Below, piece by piece: positions 8,989 through 16,716 of a DNA stretch of 64,000 nucleotides (positions within the stretch are counted from its first letter, which is position 1; every line of letters begins with the position of its first letter). The stretch is from positions 1 to 64,000 of the forward strand of contig CAZDWS010000010.1 in the NCBI GenBank assembly GCA_964509295.1, in the 5' to 3' direction. The position numbers and the translations under genes are program-made. The DNA comes from JBGSQR01 sp964509295. Its GTDB lineage: Bacteria; Desulfobacterota; Desulfuromonadia; Geobacterales; Pseudopelobacteraceae. A model generated the notes under the pieces. That model did not search any database. It was given only the letters and a program-made list of their open reading frames with translations, and had not been told where the DNA came from.

Positions 8989-9495
8989 ATGGGGTTCAGT
9001 GCAAAAATTCTCGAAGCACAAAATATTACCGAAGAGGAACTGACTAAGTACCTTGTCAGCGACATTAAGGAAGTTTTCAGCACCATGGTGGGGATGGAAG
9101 ATATCCTGCCGGTCCCGACCCAGATTGAACCGATGACACATTTTGAGGGATGCATCACCTCAATGGTCGGCCTGGCCGGTTCTTACAGCGGTCTCGTCAG
9201 TATTCATACCCCTCAGACGTTGGCGCTACAGATTACAGCCAGCATGCTTGGCATGGATGTTCCTGAAATGAATGAAGATGTTCAGGATGCACTTGGCGAG
9301 GTTGCCAACATGATCGCCGGTTCATTCAAACTGCACCTGGCACGTGGCGGTGCTGACATTCGCATTTCAACCCCGTCGGTCGTTACCGGATCCGATTACG
9401 TTATTACGGCAGGAACCCTGAATGACACCATGACACTCAGATTCATGACTGATGACGACTGGTTTATTGTCGCTATCACGCTGGAAGCGGAATAA
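8989..9495 (+). CDS. CheX-like chemotaxis phosphatase domain protein
   Basis: A 168-aa member of the CheC/CheX/FliY phosphatase family, which dephosphorylates response regulators such as CheY-P. The catalytic ExxN signature is present (ALGEVANMIAG, E104 and N107). A single copy indicates CheX type rather than CheC. ATG at 8989 follows GGGGGAG. No chemotaxis genes are adjacent. The 281 nt upstream (8708-8988) are AT-rich and show no gene or clear structure. Confidence 0.85.
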   Translation: MGFSAKILEAQNITEEELTKYLVSDIKEVFSTMVGMEDILPVPTQIEPMTHFEGCITSMVGLAGSYSGLVSIHTPQTLALQITASMLGMDVPEMNEDVQDALGEVANMIAGSFKLHLARGGADIRISTPSVVTGSDYVITAGTLNDTMTLRFMTDDDWFIVAITLEAE

Positions 9496-9560
9496 TTTTT
9501 TCTATTTTACAGTTTAAGCCAACAAAACACACTAAACCGATCAAGCTCTTTTTTTAGTAG

Positions 9561-9588
9561 TTGACAGTTTTAATCGGACAATGATAGT
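9561..9588 (+). promoter_or_regulatory. Putative promoter of the S-box operon
   Basis: TTGACA at 9561-9566 and GATAGT at 9583-9588 (16-nt spacer) lie about 40 nt before the riboswitch. A TATAAT at 9589 is at non-ideal spacing. Confidence 0.5.
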
Positions 9589-9630
9589 TATAATTCATAA
9601 ATTCACTCCCTAAATAGTGACATATATTTT

Positions 9631-9729
9631 CTTATCAAGAGCGATGGAGGGTCTGGCCCTTTGATATCGCGGCAACCCCCCTCGGGGAAGGTGCCAATTC
9701 CAGCGGGACAAACATCCCGGGAGATAAGG
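9631..9729 (+). promoter_or_regulatory. SAM-I (S-box) riboswitch aptamer
   Basis: The leader carries the S-box signature: P1 strands CTTATC (9631) and GATAAG (9722-9727), the core AAGAGCGATGGAGGG, CTGGCCC, the conserved CGGCAACC and a GGTGCCAATTCC segment. It is followed by a terminator, the usual expression platform: SAM binding lets the terminator form and shuts off the genes. It controls the two PLP enzymes downstream, a known S-box target type. Confidence 0.95.
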
Positions 9730-9747
9730 AAGAGCGACGACACCATT

Positions 9748-9779
9748 AATCCTCTTCCGCACCCCGGAAGGGGATTTTT
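9748..9779 (+). terminator. Riboswitch-controlled terminator
   Basis: A 12-bp stem (AATCCTCTTCCG with CGGAAGGGGATT, one T-G wobble) has a CACC loop and a T run, between the S-box aptamer and the ribosome site of the first gene. Confidence 0.92.
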
Positions 9780-9797
9780 TAATTGGAGGAATACTTT

Positions 9798-10943
9798 ATG
9801 AAAATAAGCACACAGGCAGTTCAAATAGGACTTGAATGGGACACCCGCACCGGCGCTTTGTCAGTCCCGATTTATCAGGTGGCAACCTTTCGACACCCAG
9901 GCCTTGGTCAGAGTACCGGCTTTGACTACAGTCGTTCAGCCAACCCGACCCGCCAATCGCTGGAAGACGGCATTGCACGACTGGACGGAGCTGCCCGCGG
10001 TTTTGCCTATGCCTCCGGCATGGCCGCCATCACCAGCCTGATGCTGCTGTTCAAAAGCGGTGACCATCTGGTGGTGACCGAAGACCTTTATGGTGGCACC
10101 TGTCGCCTGTTCGACAAGATCTTAAATCAGTATGGCCTGACCTTCACCTATGTGGATACGACAGACCTGCAGGCTGTTCAGGACGCCATTACAAAGAATA
10201 CCAAAGCGGTGTTCATGGAGACCTTGACCAATCCTCTACTGAAATTTGCCGATATCCCAGCCCTCACTGCTCTATGCAAGGCGCACAACCTGCTGCTGAT
10301 TGCCGACAACACCTTCCTGACCCCCTATCTGTTGCGCCCATTGGACTTGGGGGCAGACATTGCGGTTTATAGCGCTTCCAAGTATCTGTCCGGCCACAAC
10401 GACACCATTGCCGGACTGATCACCGTCAAAGATCCGCAACTGGCTGAAGACGTTTACTACAAGCAGAACGGAGCCGGTGCCATACTCGGTCCGCAGGATT
10501 CCTGGCTGGTAATTCGCGGCATGAAAACATTGGGCGTCCGCCTGGACAGACAGCAGGAAAACGCACTGAAAATTGCGCTCTGGCTAAAAAAACAGCCACG
10601 CGTTCGCAAGGTCTATTACCCCGGGCTGGATGAACATCGAGACAAGGCGCTGATGCAGCGCGACTGCCGTGGCTTTGGCGCCATGGTGGCCTTTGAGGTG
10701 GACGAGCATGCTCTGGTTGAACAGTTGCTGCTGAAAACCCGGCTGATTTCTTTTGCCGAAAGTCTGGGCGGAGTGGAAACCCTGATGACTTTTCCTGAAG
10801 GACAGACCCACGCCGACATCCCGCCCGATGTACGCGCACGGCTGGGCATCAACAATGTATTGCTGCGCCTGTCGGTCGGCATAGAGGATGTGGATGACCT
10901 GCTTGAAGACCTTAGTCAGGCTTTTGAAGGAGATACCAAATGA
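9798..10943 (+). CDS. Cystathionine gamma-synthase/lyase-type PLP enzyme (MetI/MetB-like)
   Basis: A 381-aa Cys/Met-metabolism PLP-dependent enzyme in the methionine pathway. Visible are the SANPTRQSLE and YASGMAA motifs near the N-terminus, the PLP-phosphate and ring-binding region (IADNTFLTPYL), and the PLP-Lys in YSASKYLSGHND at about residue 200. The C-terminal SLGGVETLM and LLRLSVGIED are typical. The start at 9798 follows GGAGGA. It is the first gene behind a SAM riboswitch and overlaps the next paralogue by 4 nt, the arrangement of the Bacillus metI-metC pair. Hence cystathionine gamma-synthase (or O-acetylhomoserine thiolyase) is the best guess; family members are hard to separate by sequence. 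Confidence 0.85.
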   Translation: MKISTQAVQIGLEWDTRTGALSVPIYQVATFRHPGLGQSTGFDYSRSANPTRQSLEDGIARLDGAARGFAYASGMAAITSLMLLFKSGDHLVVTEDLYGGTCRLFDKILNQYGLTFTYVDTTDLQAVQDAITKNTKAVFMETLTNPLLKFADIPALTALCKAHNLLLIADNTFLTPYLLRPLDLGADIAVYSASKYLSGHNDTIAGLITVKDPQLAEDVYYKQNGAGAILGPQDSWLVIRGMKTLGVRLDRQQENALKIALWLKKQPRVRKVYYPGLDEHRDKALMQRDCRGFGAMVAFEVDEHALVEQLLLKTRLISFAESLGGVETLMTFPEGQTHADIPPDVRARLGINNVLLRLSVGIEDVDDLLEDLSQAFEGDTK

Positions 10944-12073
10944 AATTCGCCACCAAACTGATCCATAGCGGCCAGACCATTGATCCCCGCACCGGCGCCC
11001 TGGGCATGCCGATCTATCAAACATCCACCTTCCGCCAACAATCGCTGGACAACTTCGGCAAGTACGACTATGCCAGGTCCGACAACCCTTCCCGCGAGGC
11101 ACTGGAAGAGGCGGTAGCGGCACTGGAGGGCGGCAATCGCGGCTTTGCCTTTGCTTCCGGCATGGCGGCCATCTCATCCACCCTGCTGATCTTTTCACCC
11201 GGTGACCACCTGGTGGTCTGCGACGATGTCTATGGCGGCGCCTATCGCGTCCTGACCCAGATTTTCAGTCGGCTCGGCATCCAGTCCACCTTTGTGGACG
11301 CCACCAGCGTTGAGGCGATTGAGGCGGCTATCCGCCCGGAGACAAAAGGGATCTATCTGGAGACACCTTCCAATCCGCTGATAAAAGTTACCGACCTGAA
11401 AGCTGTTGCAGAAATTGCCAGACAACGCGGCATTATTACCATGGTAGATAACACCTTCATGACTCCTTACCTTCAACGTCCTCTGGAACTGGGCTGTGAT
11501 ATCGTACTATACAGCGGCACCAAGTTCCTCAACGGCCACAGCGACGTCATCTGCGGATTTGCAGTAGTAAACGAGACAGATCTGGGCAACCGTATCCGCT
11601 TTATCCAGAATGGCTTTGGTGCTATTCTTGGTCCTCAGGATTCATTCCTGACCATGCGTGGCCTGAAAACACTCAAGATCAGAATGGATCAAAGCCAGCT
11701 GAACACCATCAAGATTGTCAACTGGCTGAAAGAACAGAAACAGATCACTAAAATCCACTATCCAGGACTGCCCGAACACCCCGGCTACGAAATACATAAG
11801 GCTCAGGCCGATGGACCGGGCGCAGTTTTTTCATTTGAACTGGATACATTTGAAAACACAAGAAAACTGCTGGAAGGGTCAAAACTGTCCGCCTTTGCCG
11901 TCAGCCTGGGCGGTGTGGAAAGCATCATCTCTTATCCGGCGAAAATGTCCCATGCTGCTGTACCCAAGGAGGAAAGAGAGCGTAAAGGGATCAAGGACAC
12001 ACTGGTGCGACTGTCCGTCGGACTGGAAGATAGTGATGACATGATTGCGGATATTGAGCAGGCGTTAAAATAA
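10940..12073 (+). CDS. Cystathionine beta-lyase-type PLP enzyme (MetC-like)
   Basis: A 377-aa paralogue of the preceding enzyme, overlapping it by ATGA. The PLP-Lys lies in YSGTKFLNGHSD, with DNTFMTPYLQRP and SLGGVESII as family landmarks. By analogy with metI-metC it would cleave cystathionine to homocysteine, pyruvate and ammonia. Sequence alone does not exclude a cystathionine gamma-lyase. It is under the same S-box control. Confidence 0.85.
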   Translation: MKFATKLIHSGQTIDPRTGALGMPIYQTSTFRQQSLDNFGKYDYARSDNPSREALEEAVAALEGGNRGFAFASGMAAISSTLLIFSPGDHLVVCDDVYGGAYRVLTQIFSRLGIQSTFVDATSVEAIEAAIRPETKGIYLETPSNPLIKVTDLKAVAEIARQRGIITMVDNTFMTPYLQRPLELGCDIVLYSGTKFLNGHSDVICGFAVVNETDLGNRIRFIQNGFGAILGPQDSFLTMRGLKTLKIRMDQSQLNTIKIVNWLKEQKQITKIHYPGLPEHPGYEIHKAQADGPGAVFSFELDTFENTRKLLEGSKLSAFAVSLGGVESIISYPAKMSHAAVPKEERERKGIKDTLVRLSVGLEDSDDMIADIEQALK

Positions 12074-12096
12074 TTTATCTCAAGCAAAAATAATTC

Positions 12097-12125
12097 TTGA
12101 CATCTAATTTTAGTATATCTATAGT
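12097..12125 (+). promoter_or_regulatory. Promoter and candidate self-operator of the rrf2 gene
   Basis: TTGACA (12097-12102), a 17-nt spacer and TATAGT (12120-12125) form a near-ideal sigma-70 promoter. A copy of the sulfur-gene motif (TTTTAGTATATCTATAGT, 12108-12125) overlaps the spacer and -10 box, so binding there would repress. The start codon is at 12134, so the mRNA is probably leaderless or nearly so. Confidence 0.7.
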
Positions 12126-12133
12126 TTTAATAG

Positions 12134-12595
12134 ATGATATCAAAAAAGACTAAATACGCCTTAAAGGCGCTTTACAATCTGGCCGAACAGCCCAGCGGTC
12201 AGCCCGTGCTGATTGCCGACCTGGCAAAGGCGGAGAATATTCCCAAGAAGTTTCTGGAATTCATTCTTCTGTCCCTGCGTAAAGGCGGGCTGTTGCAGAG
12301 CCGGATCGGCAAAGGGGGCGGTTACAACCTGTCCCTGCCGGCCAATAAAATCACCCTCGGCATGGTTGTCCGTATTCTGGAAGGCGATCTTGCACCGGTA
12401 CAGTGCCTCAGCCAGACCAACTACACCCAATGCGACGAATGTAACGATGAACGTACCTGTGGCATTCGACTTGTTATGGTTGATGTAAACAACGCCCTTG
12501 CCAACGTACTTGACAGCCTGACATTGGCTGATATGCTTGAACGCAGTGAAATGGAACGCAATAAACAGGCTAATATAGTAGATTTCAGTATCTGA
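12134..12595 (+). CDS. Rrf2-family transcriptional regulator (CymR/IscR-like)
   Basis: A 153-aa winged-helix regulator. The N-terminus MISKKTKYALKALYNLAE and the recognition region IPKKFLEFILLSLRKGGLLQSRIGKGGGY match Rrf2 proteins. It has four Cys (C91, C100, C103, C109) in the loop where IscR binds its Fe-S cluster, unlike CymR of Bacillus, so it may sense Fe-S or redox state. There is no Shine-Dalgarno sequence before the ATG, and the promoter -10 ends 8 nt upstream. It sits directly before cysK, and in Bacillus CymR works in complex with CysK. A motif shared by the sulfur promoters in this window makes it the likely sulfur regulator, which is an inference. Confidence 0.88.
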   Translation: MISKKTKYALKALYNLAEQPSGQPVLIADLAKAENIPKKFLEFILLSLRKGGLLQSRIGKGGGYNLSLPANKITLGMVVRILEGDLAPVQCLSQTNYTQCDECNDERTCGIRLVMVDVNNALANVLDSLTLADMLERSEMERNKQANIVDFSI

Positions 12596-12607
12596 TAAAT
12601 ATATTTT

Positions 12608-12636
12608 TTGGCTGCAATATCTACTAAATCCATAGT
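12608..12636 (+). promoter_or_regulatory. cysK promoter with candidate Rrf2 site
   Basis: TTGGCT (12608), a 17-nt spacer and CATAGT (12631) form the promoter. The motif copy ATCTACTAAATCCATAGT at 12619-12636 overlaps spacer and -10. Confidence 0.65.
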
Positions 12637-12660
12637 TATTAAATGAAAGGGGAATTTAAA

Positions 12661-13614
12661 ATGAGCAAAATCTACTCTGATAACTCACAGTCCATCGGCA
12701 ACACACCATTGATCAAACTGAACCATGTAACAAAAGGCGCCAAGGCAACCATCCTGGCTAAAGTAGAGGGTCGCAACCCGGCCTACTCGGTAAAATGCCG
12801 TATCGGTGCCAACATGATCTGGGATGCGGAAAAACGCGGCGTACTCAAGCCGGGTGTGGAGATTATCGAGCCGACCAGTGGCAACACCGGCATCGCCCTG
12901 GCCTATGTGGCTGCCGCACGCGGCTACAAGCTGACCCTGACCATGCCTGAGACTATGAGTATTGAGCGACGTCGCGTACTGGCTGCCCTGGGCGCCAACC
13001 TGATCCTGACACCTGGTGCAGAAGGTATGAAAGGCGCCATCAAGCGTGCGGAAGATATTGCCGCTGCCGAGCCGGACAAATATTTCCTGCCACAGCAATT
13101 CAAAAACCCGGCTAATCCTGAGATCCATGAAAAAACCACCGGACCGGAAATCTGGAATGACACCGATGGCAATATCGATGTACTGGTTGCGGGTGTAGGC
13201 ACAGGCGGCACCATCACCGGTATTTCCCGCTATATCAAGAACACCAAGGGCAAGAAGATCATCTCCGTTGCCGTAGAACCAAAAGAGAGCCCGGTCATCA
13301 GCCAGCAGCTGGCAGGCCAACCGCTGCAGCCCGGTCCACACAAAATCCAGGGCATTGGTGCAGGTTTTATCCCGGAAACACTGGACCTTTCCATCATTGA
13401 CCGTGTCGAGCAGGTCGAGAGCAGCGAGGCGATTGAATTTGCAAAACGTCTGGCTAAAGAGGAAGGAATCCTGGTCGGTATCTCCTGCGGTGCAGCAGTT
13501 GCAGCCGCGGTCAGACTGGCCAACCTGGATGAATTTGCCGGTAAAACCATTGTCGTCATCCTGCCGGATGGCGCCGAGCGCTATCTTTCCACAGCGCTGT
13601 TTGAGGGGATCTGA
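12661..13614 (+). CDS. cysK: Cysteine synthase A (O-acetylserine sulfhydrylase)
   Basis: A 317-aa PLP enzyme that forms cysteine from O-acetylserine and sulfide. The PLP-Lys is in NPAYSVKCRIGANMI, the substrate loop is TSGNTG, the phosphate loop is GTGGT, and the C-terminus has GISCGAAVAAAV. The SVKCRIGANMIWDAEKRG block is strikingly like enterobacterial CysK. The start at 12661 follows AGGGG; an in-frame ATG at 12643 has no good ribosome site. It is followed with a 1-nt overlap by yezD and preceded by the Rrf2 gene, consistent with a CymR-CysK sensing pair. Confidence 0.95.
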   Translation: MSKIYSDNSQSIGNTPLIKLNHVTKGAKATILAKVEGRNPAYSVKCRIGANMIWDAEKRGVLKPGVEIIEPTSGNTGIALAYVAAARGYKLTLTMPETMSIERRRVLAALGANLILTPGAEGMKGAIKRAEDIAAAEPDKYFLPQQFKNPANPEIHEKTTGPEIWNDTDGNIDVLVAGVGTGGTITGISRYIKNTKGKKIISVAVEPKESPVISQQLAGQPLQPGPHKIQGIGAGFIPETLDLSIIDRVEQVESSEAIEFAKRLAKEEGILVGISCGAAVAAAVRLANLDEFAGKTIVVILPDGAERYLSTALFEGI

Positions 13615-13796
13615 TGTCAGGCACACCTTCCGGCAACTGGAGTCGCGACCTGGAGCGACTGGTACGCGAAACCCTGGGCTCGATCCGCTTTGGAACAGTG
13701 ACCCTTGTTGTCCAGGACGGCAAGGTGATTCAGGTGGATAAGAATGAGAAAATCCGCCTGAACAGAAACGGCCACATTGACGGAAGCGGAATTTAA
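13614..13796 (+). CDS. yezD: YezD-family small protein (DUF2292)
   Basis: A 60-aa protein overlapping the cysK stop by 1 nt (TGATG). The core GSIRFGTVTLVVQDGKVIQVDKNEKIRL is the DUF2292/YezD signature. YezD-like genes occur in sulfur-assimilation operons of many bacteria. Its biochemical role is not known to me; a two-strand DNA- or protein-binding fold is possible. Confidence 0.82.
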   Translation: MSGTPSGNWSRDLERLVRETLGSIRFGTVTLVVQDGKVIQVDKNEKIRLNRNGHIDGSGI

Positions 13797-13832
13797 AAAG
13801 CAGTAACAAAACAACAAACAAACGTCACACTT

Positions 13833-13902
13833 GCCGTGCTGACCGGAAAAACCGGAGGCCGCAGCAATACCTGATACATCGGGTATACTGCGGCCTTTTT
13901 TA
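13833..13902 (+). promoter_or_regulatory. Structured RNA element A with terminator
   Basis: Hairpin 1 is GCT (13838), GA, CCGG, loop AAAAA, CCGG, A, GGC (to 13859). Its 3' strand overlaps the 5' arm of a terminator (GGCCGCAG 13857-13864 with CTGCGGCC 13888-13895, then six T), so the two folds compete. Element B at 18847 shares the hairpin, the loop and the following GCAAT. This is a riboswitch- or attenuator-like layout inside the transcript, between yezD and the sulfonate operon. I do not recognise it as a known class. Confidence 0.65.
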
Positions 13903-13953
13903 TTTCCAGAAAACAATAAAAAACAATGCAACAGAACCAAAAGGAAATCCCCA

Positions 13954-14787
13954 ATGGCTACTAAAACTACCAAGCGGAGCATCATTTCAAAAGCCAGAAG
14001 TCTGGGAGCCAGCCTGGTTAACTTTGCTCCGGTTGAGCGCTGGGACGAATACAATGAAGTTGCTCCGGCTTATCGCCCCAAGGCGCTTTGGGACAAGGCG
14101 AAAACAGTCATTGTCATCGGAGTACCGATGCTGCTGCCGGTATTGGAAAGTACCCCTTCCATCAATTACCAGGAGATGTATAACGCAACCAACAGCCTGC
14201 TGGATCAGATCGGTTTCCGCCTTTCCGTATGGCTGAACGATCGCGGACACTCCTCGATCTTCATGCCGCGGGACGGTTATGGCAACCTGGAAATTCTGCT
14301 GGACAAACCGCCGGGATGCTTCAGCCATGTCTACGCTGCCAAGTACGCCGGCCAGGGCACCATCGCCTATAGCCACAACCTGATTACCAGTGAATACGGC
14401 CCGCGCATCCGTCTGGTTTCAGTGCTTACCAGCCTGAAGATCACCCCGGATCCGGTCATTGAAAAAGACATCTGCATCAAATGCGATGTGTGCCGCAAAC
14501 TCTGCCCCGGCAATGTCTTTACCACCAGGGAAGACAAGATCGTCGCAGACATGGATGTGGATTCCTGCACAAGACATCACCAGGTTTTGCGGGCTGAAAA
14601 TCGCTGGCCATGCGGAATCTGCTGCAAGGTCTGCCCGGTCGGGGAAGACAGAAAACTGTATGAAAGCACCAACATCGGACTATATCTGAAAGAAAAGGAA
14701 GCCCTGGACAAGGACCCCAACGACCCGGATTACAAAAGCTGGGTACACCAACGCCAGCATGGATCATCCGGAAAACGGATTTACTGA
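13954..14787 (+). CDS. QueG-like 4Fe-4S protein in sulfonate operon
   Basis: A 277-aa iron-sulfur protein related to the epoxyqueuosine reductase/reductive dehalogenase-like family. The N-terminal part resembles that fold (VIVIGVPM, GYGNLEILLDKPPGCFSHVYAAKYAGQGTI). The C-terminal part has two 4Fe-4S sites, CIKCDVCRKLCPG (about residues 173-185) and CGICCKVCPVG (about 222-232). True QueG acts in tRNA modification with cobalamin. Here the gene heads an SsuABC-like transporter and metY, so a reductive step in sulfur-compound use is possible. The ribosome site is AAAGGAA. Substrate unknown. Confidence 0.75.
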   Translation: MATKTTKRSIISKARSLGASLVNFAPVERWDEYNEVAPAYRPKALWDKAKTVIVIGVPMLLPVLESTPSINYQEMYNATNSLLDQIGFRLSVWLNDRGHSSIFMPRDGYGNLEILLDKPPGCFSHVYAAKYAGQGTIAYSHNLITSEYGPRIRLVSVLTSLKITPDPVIEKDICIKCDVCRKLCPGNVFTTREDKIVADMDVDSCTRHHQVLRAENRWPCGICCKVCPVGEDRKLYESTNIGLYLKEKEALDKDPNDPDYKSWVHQRQHGSSGKRIY

Positions 14788-14825
14788 AATTTATAGCGGC
14801 TTACCGCACTTTAAAGGAGGTTGTC

Positions 14826-15806
14826 ATGAACAAAAGATTACTCAAAACCTTAACTTTCTCACTACTGACGCTTGCAACAGCAGGATTATTCTCCGCTTGC
14901 AAAAAAACTGATGTCAAACCGGAAGTCGTCAAACTTGACTTTGCCTATTACAACCCGGTCAGCCTTGTCCTGAAAGAAAAGAAATTACTGGAAGAAGAGC
15001 TTGGCAAGGAAAATGTCAAAGTCGAGTGGATTCACAGCCTGGGGAGCAACAAATCGTTGGAGCTTCTGAACAGCAAAAGTTCTGATTTCGGATCAACAGC
15101 CGGCGTGGCAGCCCTGATCGGCAAAGCCAATGGCAACCCGATCAAGTCGGTATATGTCTACTCCAAACCGGAATGGACCGCACTGGTTGTACGCGGTGAC
15201 AGCAAGATCAGCAAGGTTGAAGAATTGAAGGGTAAGAAGGTGGCTGTTACACGCGGCACAGACCCGCATGTATTCCTTCTGAGGGCACTGGACAAAGTTG
15301 GTCTGTCGGAAAAAGATATTGAACTGGTACCGCTGCAGCATCCGGATGGACGCAACGCGCTGGAAAAGGGCGACGTGGATGCCTGGTCAGGACTTGATCC
15401 ACTGATGGCCCAATCAGAGGTGGATAAAGGATCAAGACTGTTTTTCCGTGAACCGGATCTGAACACTTACGGAGTCCTGAACGTCAGTGAAGAGTTTGCC
15501 AAGAAATATCCCGGCTATGTCAGAAAAGTTATTGCAGCCTATGAAAAAGCCCGCTTGTGGGCCCTGCAGAATCCGGCAGAATACAAAACCATCCTGGCCC
15601 GCGATGCAAAACTCAATGATGCCGTTGCCGCACGCGTTCTGGAAAGGACCGACCTCTCTGATCCGGTTATCGGTGAAAAACAGATCAAAACCATTTCAGC
15701 CGCCGGGGATGTACTTAAGAAGAGCGGCGTAATCAAGAATGATGTTGATGTAGCGGCATTGGTAAAAGCACTGATCGATCCGCAATACGCAACACCGGCA
15801 AAGTAA
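14826..15806 (+). CDS. ssuA: Sulfonate-type ABC transporter substrate-binding lipoprotein
   Basis: A 326-aa periplasmic binding lipoprotein (lipobox LFSAC, Cys25) of the SsuA/NMT1-like family. The core has VEWIHSLGSNKSLELLNSKSSDFGST, VRGDSKISKVEELKGKKVAVTRGTDPHVFLLRALDKVGL and DAWSGLDPLMAQ, typical of aliphatic sulfonate binding proteins. It is followed by a permease and an ATPase gene. The actual ligand (sulfonate, taurine, sulfate ester or other) is not settled. Confidence 0.87.
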   Translation: MNKRLLKTLTFSLLTLATAGLFSACKKTDVKPEVVKLDFAYYNPVSLVLKEKKLLEEELGKENVKVEWIHSLGSNKSLELLNSKSSDFGSTAGVAALIGKANGNPIKSVYVYSKPEWTALVVRGDSKISKVEELKGKKVAVTRGTDPHVFLLRALDKVGLSEKDIELVPLQHPDGRNALEKGDVDAWSGLDPLMAQSEVDKGSRLFFREPDLNTYGVLNVSEEFAKKYPGYVRKVIAAYEKARLWALQNPAEYKTILARDAKLNDAVAARVLERTDLSDPVIGEKQIKTISAAGDVLKKSGVIKNDVDVAALVKALIDPQYATPAK

Positions 15807-15822
15807 GACACTGTTTACCTGA

Positions 15823-15847
15823 CTCCCCTCCCCGCCCAGGGGAGGGA
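15823..15847 (+). repeat. C/G-rich intercistronic hairpin
   Basis: CCCTCCCC and GGGGAGGG pair around a short loop in the gap between the binding-protein and permease genes, a position where hairpins often protect the upstream mRNA. It resembles the hairpins in the cys operon (55.9-59.0 kb). Confidence 0.7.
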
Positions 15848-15861
15848 AAGAGGAGTTTAAG

Positions 15862-16704
15862 ATGAGCAACATACATGATCGGGCCGACCAGTTGGCAGTT
15901 GTAAACCTGAAAGAAGCGCCGGAAGGGTTTTTCCCGTCACTGTCATTCGAAATCCCGCAAAAATGGCAGGGGCTGATATTGCCATTATTTCTGGCCGTAA
16001 TGTGGGAGTTGCTGTCACGGATAGGCTTTCTGGCAGCAAACTGGTTTCCACCCCCCAGCGCCATTGCCTCCACCCTGCTGGAACTGCTTAATAGTGGAGA
16101 ACTGCTGCGCCATATTGTCTACACACTGGCCAGGGTCTTGTCCGGTTTTCTGATCGGAGCTGCCGGCGCTACCCTGCTGGCTGGACTGACCGGTTCAACA
16201 CCGCTTGCGCGCAGACTGCTCGACCCTACCCTGCAGGCATTGCGCAGCATCCCCTCCATGGCCTGGGTGCCGCTGTTCCTGCTCTGGATGGGTATTCATG
16301 AAACATCTAAAATTGCCCTGATAGCTGTGGGAGTTTTTTTCCCGGTCTACCTGAACCTGTTGAGCGGAATATTAACCGCTGACAGGAAACTGCTGGAGGT
16401 GGGACAGATTTTCAAGCTGGATAAACTGCAGCTGGTCAAAAGGGTGATTCTGCCTGCCGCCCTCCCCTCCTATCTGGTCGGCTTGCGTAGCGGACTTGGC
16501 CTGGGTTGGATGTTTGTGGTTGCAGCTGAGATCATGGGGGCCAGCAGAGGACTGGGTTTTCTGATGATTGACGGGCAGATGACCGGCCGCGCCGCGGTAA
16601 TCATCACCAGTATCGTACTGTTTGCCCTGTTCGGCAAAATGACTGATCTGGTCCTTGAGCTTACAGGCAACCGCCTGCTTGGTCACCGCGGCATTCATTT
16701 ATAG
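15862..16704 (+). CDS. ssuC: Sulfonate-type ABC transporter permease
   Basis: A 280-aa inner-membrane permease with about six transmembrane segments and a binding-protein-dependent transport motif (EAA loop region VGQIFKLDKLQLVKRVILPAALPSYLVGL, about residues 178-206). An N-terminal cytoplasmic stretch of about 30 residues (NIHDRADQLAVV, APEGFFPSLSFEI) precedes the first membrane helix. The same stretch recurs in a relic gene at 25854. Confidence 0.9.
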   Translation: MSNIHDRADQLAVVNLKEAPEGFFPSLSFEIPQKWQGLILPLFLAVMWELLSRIGFLAANWFPPPSAIASTLLELLNSGELLRHIVYTLARVLSGFLIGAAGATLLAGLTGSTPLARRLLDPTLQALRSIPSMAWVPLFLLWMGIHETSKIALIAVGVFFPVYLNLLSGILTADRKLLEVGQIFKLDKLQLVKRVILPAALPSYLVGLRSGLGLGWMFVVAAEIMGASRGLGFLMIDGQMTGRAAVIITSIVLFALFGKMTDLVLELTGNRLLGHRGIHL

Positions 16705-16716
16705 GAGTGAAATAAG

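Noticed and set aside
12685..13821. Long open frame antisense to cysK (378 codons, minus strand)
   Set aside because: It mirrors the codon pattern of cysK, has no ribosome site and no recognisable domains; cysK is certain.
13833..13902. Considered element A as an S-box or c-di-GMP (GEMM) riboswitch
   Set aside because: Neither the S-box core nor the GEMM GGGACGCAAAGCC-like core is present; the genuine S-box is at 9631.
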